DNA of 22,369 bases, from positions 1-22,369 of IMG/VR virus record IMGVR_UViG_3300021185_002927. The stretch is one strand, 5' to 3'. The translations under genes were made by a program, and so were the position numbers. Each line of letters opens with the position of its first letter. Positions within the stretch are counted from its first letter, which is position 1. Below are positions 16,576 through 22,369 of this stretch, one piece after another. This stretch comes from a virus. The notes below the pieces were generated by a model that was not told the origin of the DNA, did no database searches, and saw nothing but the letters and a program-made list of their open reading frames with translations.

Positions 16576-17166
16576 ATGAATACAAGTATAGTAGACTTAT
16601 TAGAAGCACATCCACCGACTGTAGAAGAGAAAATCTCTAAATATCAAATATACTGTGATATGGATGGAGTATTAACAGATTTTGAAAGTAGATTTCATGA
16701 AAAGTTAAATCAAGTAGGACCTAAGTACTACCCTCTAAAAGATATAAAAAAGGTAGTTAAGCCCAAAGACTTTGAAGCAATATTTGGTATGACTGAATTC
16801 TGGAAGTTCATAGATCAAACAGTAGGTGTAGCATTTTGGGTAGGTATGGACTGGATGCCAAGAGGAAAAGAACTATGGAGTTTTATATCTAAATATAACC
16901 CATCTCTACTAACTTCTCCATCCAGAGACAATACATCTAGACTAGGAAAAAACCTTTGGACTAAAAACAATCTTACACCAAAACCTAAAGTAATATTTGC
17001 ATACTCAGCTAATAAACAGAATTACGCTAACCCTAACGCTATACTTATTGATGATAAAAAATCAAATATAGAAGAATGGCGAGCGAAAGGCGGGATAGCA
17101 TTTAGAGTAAAAGGAGGAGATATAACAGAAGCAATTAACGGACTAAAAGAATTAGGATATGAGTAG
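16576..17166 (+). CDS. HAD-superfamily phosphatase, 5'(3')-nucleotidase-like
   Basis: 196 residues. YCDMDGVLTDFE gives the HAD nucleophile motif (Asp28, Asp30); LLTSPSRD is motif II (Thr/Ser), and ILIDDKKSNIEEW is motif IV (Asp159/160). Size and the DMDGVL form fit the deoxyribonucleotidase (NT5C-like) group, so dNMP or sugar-phosphate dephosphorylation is plausible. The N-terminal MNTSIVDLLE (10 residues, L-L-E at 8-10) precedes the HAD core by about 13 residues and resembles the capsid-targeting leader. Overlaps the next gene by eight bases. The ATG is preceded by AAAAGG, the nearest thing to a Shine-Dalgarno in the window. Confidence 0.8.
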   Translation: MNTSIVDLLEAHPPTVEEKISKYQIYCDMDGVLTDFESRFHEKLNQVGPKYYPLKDIKKVVKPKDFEAIFGMTEFWKFIDQTVGVAFWVGMDWMPRGKELWSFISKYNPSLLTSPSRDNTSRLGKNLWTKNNLTPKPKVIFAYSANKQNYANPNAILIDDKKSNIEEWRAKGGIAFRVKGGDITEAINGLKELGYE

Positions 17167-17731
17167 TAATCTTAAAAAAGAATTTAAGCATTCAGATGTA
17201 GAGAGAATGCGTAATATTATAAAAAAAGATTATACCGGAAAAACTAAACTTCAAACAGGTTATAAAAAAATTCATAAAAAGTATAAAGAAGGAGACATAT
17301 GGGAAGAAGCAGGTAAAAAGTGGACTATAAAAAATGGACTTAAACAGAATATAACTAAATTAGACGCTGCAAAAAACGCCATTAAAGTCCCTTTAACTTG
17401 CCCTAAATGCGGTAGAGCCATTAAATCACATATATCTAAAGAAGCTTACAAGGTAAATAAAATGTGTTTTGATTGTGTAATAGACTGGCAAGCTGAACTG
17501 AGAGAAAAAGGATTACTCGAAGAGTATTTAATTCATGCTAAAAAAGGCAACTTGAAATACTATATAAATGAAATTGAAGCACAACTAAAAGATACTTTGG
17601 AACAGACTAACGACTACGTTACTGAACAAGGAGATATCGAAAACTGGAATAGTAGTAAACAAAAGGAAAAAGCAATCGTTACTGAAAAAGTTAATGAATA
17701 CATAACCTACCTAAAGAGTAAGTTAAATTAG
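17159..17731 (+). CDS. Zinc-ribbon protein of unknown function
   Basis: 190 residues, strongly basic in the N-terminal half. CPKC (Cys81/84) and CFDC (Cys103/106) form a zinc ribbon about 20 residues apart, preceded by EGDIWEEAGKKWTIKNG and KLDAAKNAIKVP, a block I recall from other T4-like phages. The C-terminal third is a charged helical segment. DNA or RNA binding is plausible but not shown. It begins inside the end of the HAD gene and is followed by a 47-base gap. Confidence 0.65.
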   Translation: MSSNLKKEFKHSDVERMRNIIKKDYTGKTKLQTGYKKIHKKYKEGDIWEEAGKKWTIKNGLKQNITKLDAAKNAIKVPLTCPKCGRAIKSHISKEAYKVNKMCFDCVIDWQAELREKGLLEEYLIHAKKGNLKYYINEIEAQLKDTLEQTNDYVTEQGDIENWNSSKQKEKAIVTEKVNEYITYLKSKLN

Positions 17732-17741
17732 CCTCTATTTA

Positions 17742-17773
17742 TTAGATATACTTATAATCTTATATATATCTAA
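17742..17773. repeat. AT-rich inverted repeat with TATAAT in the loop
   Basis: TTAGATATA (17742-17750) pairs with TATATCTAA (17765-17773). The 14-base loop holds TATAAT (17753-17758), which could be a -10 element, but no TTG stands 17 bases upstream. TCTATTTATT (17734-17743) here is repeated in the next gap at 19736-19745, in each case within three bases of the preceding stop. Confidence 0.45.
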
Positions 17774-17778
17774 AAAGT

Positions 17779-18135
17779 ATGACACAGAAACAACTACTAG
17801 AATCAGTTCTAAATGAACTAGTACATATTAAAAAACATATGCCGAATGGTGAGTTAAAATCCATGCAGTCGGATATGAAAGCTTTGAAGGAGGATGTATC
17901 GGATTTAAAGTACACATTACTCAACCCAGAAGACGGAGTAATAGTTAAAACAAACCAAAATTCTCAATTTAGAAAAAAAATGGAAGTGGGCGAAAAAGAA
18001 TTTAGCTCAAAAATGATAGAATTAGACGATTTAAAAAGATGGAAAGATAGTGTATCTAAAGCCCTTTGGATAATATTTGGAATACTCGCAGGTTTGGTAA
18101 TGAAAGTATTTGTAGAGTTTTTAAAGTTGAAATAA
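17779..18135 (+). CDS. Coiled-coil protein with one C-terminal membrane segment
   Basis: 118 residues. The N-terminal two thirds are amphipathic and charged (LKSMQSDMKALKEDVSDLKY), then a membrane helix ALWIIFGILAGLVMKVFVEF (95-114) and a short basic tail. This layout is like small holin-related proteins of the XhlA group or a membrane tether, but no lysis partner is visible here. The opening MTQKQLLE has L-L-E at 6-8, weakly like the leaders elsewhere. Function unknown. Confidence 0.65.
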   Translation: MTQKQLLESVLNELVHIKKHMPNGELKSMQSDMKALKEDVSDLKYTLLNPEDGVIVKTNQNSQFRKKMEVGEKEFSSKMIELDDLKRWKDSVSKALWIIFGILAGLVMKVFVEFLKLK

Positions 18136-18138
18136 ACT

Positions 18139-18723
18139 ATGAAAGTTCCATCTAATATAGAGAGTATAATAAGAGAATCACTAAGAGATTGGTTTAAGAA
18201 AGAGAAGTGGGTACGCATTTCTTCTTCCGGGAATATAGCTGGTGATTGCGGAACATCAAAAAATAAGAAAAACCCAGACAGGTGTTTACCTAAAGCGAAA
18301 GCACAGAGTTTAACTAAAGGGCAAAGAGCCGCTACAGCAGCAAAGAAAAAGAAAGCAGGTAGTAAAGGAAAAACAGTCGTGAAAAATACTAAAAAAGCAA
18401 AAGTAAAGAAAGAAGGACTTTGGGCTAATATAAACGCTAAGAAGAAAGCAGGAAAAAAATCTTCCCATAAAAACTCTAATGCATATAAAGACGCTAAAAA
18501 AGCAGGTACGTCTTTAGAGAAAACTAAAGAAGGAGTTACAAAAGAAGATTTAAAAAATTTAGTAGTGGGTATGGTACACGAAACTACTAATGAAAATACT
18601 ATCATGGAAAAAGATGATAGATGTACTAGATTAGCAAAATCAAAATATGACACCTGGCCATCAGCATACGCCTCCGGGGCAGTTGTCCGTTGTAGAAGAG
18701 GTGAAATTTGGAAGAAAAAATAA
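18139..18723 (+). CDS. Basic two-module phage protein (DUF6321-like plus WPSAYASG module)
   Basis: 194 residues, very Lys-rich. Opening MKVPSNIESIIRE ends in I-R-E. Module 1 is EKWVRISSSGNIAGDCGTSK with NPDRCLPKAKAQSLTKGQRA and a basic Lys tract, which I recall from T4-like cyanophages (I believe DUF6321). Module 2, the last 40 residues, is DRCTRLAKSKYDTWPSAYAS with GAVVRCRRGEIWKKK, also recurrent in such phages as a separate short protein. The linker DLKNLVVGMVHE between them looks like a second leader. The protein is suited to binding DNA in the head. DUF name recalled, not verified. Confidence 0.75.
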   Translation: MKVPSNIESIIRESLRDWFKKEKWVRISSSGNIAGDCGTSKNKKNPDRCLPKAKAQSLTKGQRAATAAKKKKAGSKGKTVVKNTKKAKVKKEGLWANINAKKKAGKKSSHKNSNAYKDAKKAGTSLEKTKEGVTKEDLKNLVVGMVHETTNENTIMEKDDRCTRLAKSKYDTWPSAYASGAVVRCRRGEIWKKK

Positions 18724-18724
18724 A

Positions 18725-18925
18725 ATGCCTGCAAAACTAAAACCAAGTACTAAAGAGTACGTAAGAGATGTTAACAATAGAATAACAAATAAGTGGTTCT
18801 GGAAACATTACACTGTATCCGCTACCTCTACCGAAAATCTAAAAAAGTTTTATACTGACCCGAATTACAGAAAGAAAAAAAATGTAATACTTAAAGAACT
18901 GAAAAAGAGAAATGAAGAAATCTGA
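18725..18925 (+). CDS. Small conserved phage protein
   Basis: 66 residues from the ATG at 18725, two bases after the previous stop. The frame stays open upstream to 18647, but that start would lie in the end of the preceding gene and gives a non-conserved tail, so 18725 is preferred. The sequence MPAKLKPSTKEYVRD and TNKWFWKHYTVSATSTENLK is of a kind I recall as a small protein of T4-like marine phages. Basic and helical. No known function. Its last 14 bases overlap the next gene. Confidence 0.7.
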   Translation: MPAKLKPSTKEYVRDVNNRITNKWFWKHYTVSATSTENLKKFYTDPNYRKKKNVILKELKKRNEEI

Positions 18926-19112
18926 GTTGACTCAAATCATAAAAGAAGTATTGCAAGAAGGTCCCCACGATCCGGTTAAGCCCGGCATACTCAAAAAACG
19001 TTTAGGTAAATTATCCTGTTCTAAAGTTAGAAAAGCAAAATCAGGATTAAAAGATAAAGGTACTCACTATGCGAAAGCACTCCAAAGATACTTAAACTAC
19101 CATTGTCAATAA
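18912..19112 (+). CDS. Small basic protein with capsid-targeting-like leader
   Basis: 66 residues. The leader [16 protein letters not shown] holds two [L/I]-x-E sites (I-K-E and L-Q-E). The body, [20 protein letters not shown] followed by [15 protein letters not shown], is basic and helical and resembles a short conserved phage family of unknown function. If the leader is cleaved at L-Q-E, a 50-residue basic peptide remains, reminiscent of T4 internal head peptides. It overlaps its neighbours on both sides. Confidence 0.7.
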   Translation: MKKSELTQIIKEVLQEGPHDPVKPGILKKRLGKLSCSKVRKAKSGLKDKGTHYAKALQRYLNYHCQ

Positions 19113-19735
19113 AAATAGCAAATACCGCCCTTAATAGAACAGCGTTCTTTACAGACCCAACAGAAGACGTAAACGTACTGAGAGATAAAAACTCAGTAGA
19201 CCTGTTTGATCAAAATGGGTACCACTTAACAAAAGCAGAACAAGCATACCTAACTTACAACGGATACGAACCGATAACTAGAAGACACGAAGATTGTTTA
19301 AGATACGATTGGCTACTATGGGACAAAAAAGAAGGCGCTCATATAAACCATTCAGACTTATTTGAAAGAAAAGGATTTTCCTCTACGGCTAAAGTACAAT
19401 TAGAAGCAATGGCAGAATATAATCCAATGCTTTGGAAACTTATTAAGATGAAACCAAAATGGGGAATAGATATCTCTATAGATTACGTCTCAGAAGATAA
19501 ATGCTTCGAGGTATTTCACTACGAGTGGGATTCTTTTATATATGACGATGTTATTGAAAAAAAGTTGGAAATAGAACAATTTATTCTTACATTAGATTGG
19601 GATCAAGTAGCTATAGATCTATGGAAAGTTAAACATGAATGGATAAATTTAGATTTTTTCGAACAAACACAATGGAGAACAGATTTCTTCGGTTTAGAAC
19701 CTGAGAAGTTTAAAAACGTTATTTGGGAAGAGTAA
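19103..19735 (+). CDS. Conserved hypothetical phage protein, TTG start
   Basis: 210 residues. The only start near the conserved N-terminus is TTG at 19103, which overlaps the preceding gene by 10 bases; the next in-frame ATG is about 100 codons downstream. Contents: [35 protein letters not shown], and near the C-terminus [35 protein letters not shown]. Trp- and Asp/Glu-rich. From memory the HYEWDSF region recurs in large phages, but I cannot name a function. The end is followed by a 40-base gap. Confidence 0.65.
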   Translation: MSIKIANTALNRTAFFTDPTEDVNVLRDKNSVDLFDQNGYHLTKAEQAYLTYNGYEPITRRHEDCLRYDWLLWDKKEGAHINHSDLFERKGFSSTAKVQLEAMAEYNPMLWKLIKMKPKWGIDISIDYVSEDKCFEVFHYEWDSFIYDDVIEKKLEIEQFILTLDWDQVAIDLWKVKHEWINLDFFEQTQWRTDFFGLEPEKFKNVIWEE

Positions 19736-19751
19736 TCTATTTATTTATATA
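19723..19751 (+). promoter_or_regulatory. Candidate promoter TTGGGA-N17-TATATA before the long acidic gene
   Basis: TTGGGA (19723-19728) sits in the end of the preceding gene, TATATA is at 19746-19751, and exactly 17 bases separate them, with an ATG 24 bases after the -10. A palindrome TATAGCTATA (19748-19757) overlaps the -10. Weaker than the others because the -10 is TAnnTA and the -35 is TTGGGA. Confidence 0.4.
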
Positions 19752-19775
19752 GCTATACAACATAAAACTAGTAAT

Positions 19776-22369
19776 ATGACTTACGAAGAATTAAAAGTAC
19801 GTTTAACGTCTGTAGAAACAACCCTACAGCAATTACAAACAACAGAGTCTACCAAATTATCTACAACTTATATAGAAGATTCAATAGAACAGTTAAACAT
19901 AGTACGTGAAAATATACTCTCTAAAATGAAAATAATAGAAGAAGGAGACGAAACTATGTTCGTTTCCACTAAAGGTGGCGACACTAAAGCAGTAAAAATG
20001 GATAGAAAAGCAGCAATGGACCTAAAAAAAGATCCTGCAATCACAGGGATAGACACTGCCAAAGGAGCAAAAATAAAAGAAGCGGAAGATAAAGGAGTTG
20101 CTTTTTCTACAACGGAAACAAAATTAATAGCAAAATCAGTTGGTAAAGCTTTAATAATAACACTCAAGAAATTAGGAGACGAAATAGCAAGAATTAAAGC
20201 TCATAGAATAGAAGAAAATAGCTTCGATATATTTATAGATTATAAAGCAGAAAAAGGAGTAGATGAATTTTCTTTTTATATAAAAGAAGATATGTTGCAT
20301 CTAGTTGATTTTTCTTTTGATAAAGAATTAGTTGAGGTTGGAGTTAAACCTTCAGGTGAAGCTATTGTAAATGTAGACGTACTATCAAATGAATTACTAA
20401 AACATTTTAAATCATTAAGTGAAGGAGGAGATTACGATCCTGACCAAGAACAGAAAGATGATGAAGAAGATCATGGAGTAGGTTACGATGACGAAGGACG
20501 CCCCTTAGGAGAAGGTGAAGGAGATGACCATCACTATATCAAAGTAAAAGCACACGATTACAAGAAAGCTATGGCTATCTTAGATCAAAACGTAGATCCA
20601 ACTTATGTTAAGATGGAAGTTATTGACAATGACGGAGCTGGAAATGTGATTATATACTTTATATTTAAACATGAAAGCGGTTTTGACGACATGTACGATG
20701 ACTCAGAAAATCAAGATTCAGAATTTTACCAAGAACCAGATGAAGATCCACAAGCATTCGTTTACGATGTAGTAATGGATTTACGGGCTAACGATATTGA
20801 ATTAGCAGATCATTCAGCAGATATGGATGAAGCATTAGATATTAATGACCCAGTTCTTATGAAAATGAGAGTTGCTAAAAAAAGAAACGCTGATCTTAAG
20901 AAAGTAGATCAAATGCACGCCCGTGATAGAAAAGATCAAAGAATAAACGGTAGAAAAAGACTCTTAATCAAACAGCTTAAAGATAAAAGAGCTGAGATAG
21001 AAAGAGAGATGGAGAATGATCCAGAAATCGAACCAACAGGAGGACCAGTAGCTGATAGATATGGTGATATGTTAAATAAAATTGACAACGCTATAGAAAA
21101 AGCAGCAGGTAGAATTAAACCTTTAGATTACGATACTGCAGTAGGCAAAGTAAATGAGGACGAAGGACACTTAGTTACCTTTGGATATGATTTAGATAGA
21201 ATTCAAGATGTAGTTGATCATTTAAAGTCTAAATATAAAGAAGGACAAGATTTTGAACTTCATATAGGTAGGGGAGATGATTTACCTAATGCAGTGACTT
21301 TAAAGAATCCTGATTTAGAAGGTGATTATGACTTAAACGATATGCTAAACGCAGCACAAGACGATCAAGATAGATACGATGCTTACACCGACTACGACCA
21401 ACGCAGAAGAGAAGAGGACGATTATTACGAAGATCCTAACTACTATAAAGAAGAAAGAAATATGAATGAAATTAAAGCTGCTAAAATACAAGCAGCTCAT
21501 AGTAAAGTAGTTAACATAATGAAAGACCTTGCTAAGAAATATAAAGCAGGCGATAAATCAGTAGTAGATCAACTAAAAACACTTACAATCACTAAAAAGA
21601 AACTAGAAAAAGAATTAGAAAAAGCAGTAGCCGGTACACACCATGGACAGGAGTTAGACGAAAAGCAGCTACATGAATATGCTTCTAGAGATTTAGATGA
21701 AATATTTGGAGCATTAGGGTATAGACAAGGTTTTGATGAATTTATAGAAGATAATCCTGGAGCTGTAGAAGTTTTAATGGAATGGATAAGCTCAATCTCA
21801 GAATTTAGAAGTAGGTTATCTCAAGAATACGATAAAGAAGAATTAGAAAGATTAGGATTCTACGATTTTGACGAAGATGACTTTAATGAAGAAATTAGAG
21901 AGTCACTAAACCCAGAAGTATCTAAATCAGTAGATCGCTTTATTAAAGCTATGGCTAAGAGATACGGATATAAAGAGCAAGATGCTGTTTATGCTATTAT
22001 GGCAGCTTTGAAACAAAGAGATTTTGATGGAGTAAATGAATCTAAATATGAAAAAGAAGAAACTACTCAACAAACAATTGATAGATTAAAAGCAAGAATA
22101 GCCGACCCAAATGATGGAGGGAATGTACCTTTTTTAACCCAAAAAATAAAAGATCTAGAAAAATCATTAAATGAAGACTTATCAATGAAAATTGGTAAAG
22201 TAGTAGCTATAAAAAAATACAATGCAGTTAAGAATCAAAAATTACCTGTAGATGTAAAAATAACCGACTATATTAAAAAACCAGGCTCAAAGGATTTTGT
22301 AGAGTATGAACATAAAGGAAAGAAAAGAAAAGTTTCTATTGACGTATTCAAATCTATTTTAGCTGAATC
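19776..22369 (+). CDS. Giant acidic structural-type protein, 3' end outside window
   Basis: The frame from ATG at 19776 has no stop before the right edge, so at least 864 codons. It is very rich in Asp, Glu and Lys. Segments: N-terminal coiled coil (EELKVRLTSVETTLQQLQTT), an alpha/beta part (about 19900-20420), an acidic low-complexity linker (20430-20530), a second alpha/beta part, Lys/Arg-rich helices (20880-21120), an Asp/Tyr-rich stretch (21370-21470), and a helical block with LDEIFGALGYRQGFDEFIED and SVDRFIKAMAKRYGYKEQDA. Near the edge are short beta-like segments. This looks like a multi-domain virion or prohead-core polyprotein, with abundant [L/I]-x-E sites available for a prohead protease, but no enzyme is recognised. 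Start is supported by the upstream gap and promoter-like pair. Confidence 0.7.
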   Translation, partial: MTYEELKVRLTSVETTLQQLQTTESTKLSTTYIEDSIEQLNIVRENILSKMKIIEEGDETMFVSTKGGDTKAVKMDRKAAMDLKKDPAITGIDTAKGAKIKEAEDKGVAFSTTETKLIAKSVGKALIITLKKLGDEIARIKAHRIEENSFDIFIDYKAEKGVDEFSFYIKEDMLHLVDFSFDKELVEVGVKPSGEAIVNVDVLSNELLKHFKSLSEGGDYDPDQEQKDDEEDHGVGYDDEGRPLGEGEGDDHHYIKVKAHDYKKAMAILDQNVDPTYVKMEVIDNDGAGNVIIYFIFKHESGFDDMYDDSENQDSEFYQEPDEDPQAFVYDVVMDLRANDIELADHSADMDEALDINDPVLMKMRVAKKRNADLKKVDQMHARDRKDQRINGRKRLLIKQLKDKRAEIEREMENDPEIEPTGGPVADRYGDMLNKIDNAIEKAAGRIKPLDYDTAVGKVNEDEGHLVTFGYDLDRIQDVVDHLKSKYKEGQDFELHIGRGDDLPNAVTLKNPDLEGDYDLNDMLNAAQDDQDRYDAYTDYDQRRREEDDYYEDPNYYKEERNMNEIKAAKIQAAHSKVVNIMKDLAKKYKAGDKSVVDQLKTLTITKKKLEKELEKAVAGTHHGQELDEKQLHEYASRDLDEIFGALGYRQGFDEFIEDNPGAVEVLMEWISSISEFRSRLSQEYDKEELERLGFYDFDEDDFNEEIRESLNPEVSKSVDRFIKAMAKRYGYKEQDAVYAIMAALKQRDFDGVNESKYEKEETTQQTIDRLKARIADPNDGGNVPFLTQKIKDLEKSLNEDLSMKIGKVVAIKKYNAVKNQKLPVDVKITDYIKKPGSKDFVEYEHKGKKRKVSIDVFKSILAE

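Noticed and set aside
18647-18724. Longer N-terminus for the small 66-residue protein
   Set aside because: The extra 26 residues are the shifted-frame reading of the previous gene's conserved end; the ATG at 18725 gives the conserved-looking start.
17964-18746. 260-codon open frame on the - strand, Phe/Leu-rich
   Set aside because: It is the complement of the Lys-rich basic protein; AAA/AAG codons read as TTT/CTT. Clear + strand genes with conserved motifs occupy the same bases.
8687-19775. tRNA genes in the gaps
   Set aside because: All gaps are 63 bases or shorter and show no cloverleaf or T-loop consensus.

Overview
The window is one block of a large tailed-phage genome, AT-rich, with every supported gene on the + strand, short or overlapping gene junctions, no tRNA or rRNA, and no gap over 63 bases. 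Both ends cut through genes: a giant tail-fibre gene enters from the left edge, and a long acidic protein gene runs off the right edge. Several genes (primase with a zinc ribbon and Toprim, Cas4/RecB-like nuclease, GIY-YIG nuclease, small basic proteins resembling those of marine T4-like phages) suggest a large myovirus of the T4 kind. Three things point to a Bacteroidota host: almost no start codon has a Shine-Dalgarno sequence, four intergenic gaps carry a TTG-N20-TAnnT(T/A) promoter-like pair, and one cargo gene encodes a lipoprotein of flavobacterial style. The host is an inference.

Layout: 3-8282, giant tail fibre with repeated modules, an embedded Hint (intein-like) domain and a gp53-like tip. 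8294-8686, tail-fibre assembly chaperone. 8725-9204, GIY-YIG-type nuclease with its own promoter. 9201-12001, a run of small proteins (HiPIP-like Cys protein, basic DUF-type protein, possible structural protein, cupin-like protein, unknown protein, miniature protein kinase). 12046-13748, primase and PD-(D/E)XK nuclease. 13753-16512, lipoprotein, a P-loop kinase whose first 79 codons lie inside the lipoprotein gene, and a nucleotidyltransferase/metallopeptidase fusion. 16576-17731, HAD phosphatase and zinc-ribbon protein. 17779-19735, membrane-anchored coiled coil, basic two-module protein, two small conserved proteins and a TTG-started conserved protein. 19776-right edge, a giant acidic protein with no stop in the window.

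The most interesting pattern is that many of the non-replication genes begin with a short helix of about 10 residues, K-rich at the start and ending in [L/I]-x-E (for example MKLRDILLKE, MKLSRVILGE, MIKLSTIILE, MNTSIVDLLE). This matches in length, position and terminal motif the T4 capsid-targeting sequence (MKTYQEFIAE) that is removed by the prohead protease at [L/I]-x-E. I infer that the window holds a cassette of proteins packaged in the head and possibly injected: kinases, a nucleotidyltransferase-peptidase neighbour, a nucleotidase-like HAD enzyme, a HiPIP-like protein and basic DNA-binding-like proteins.
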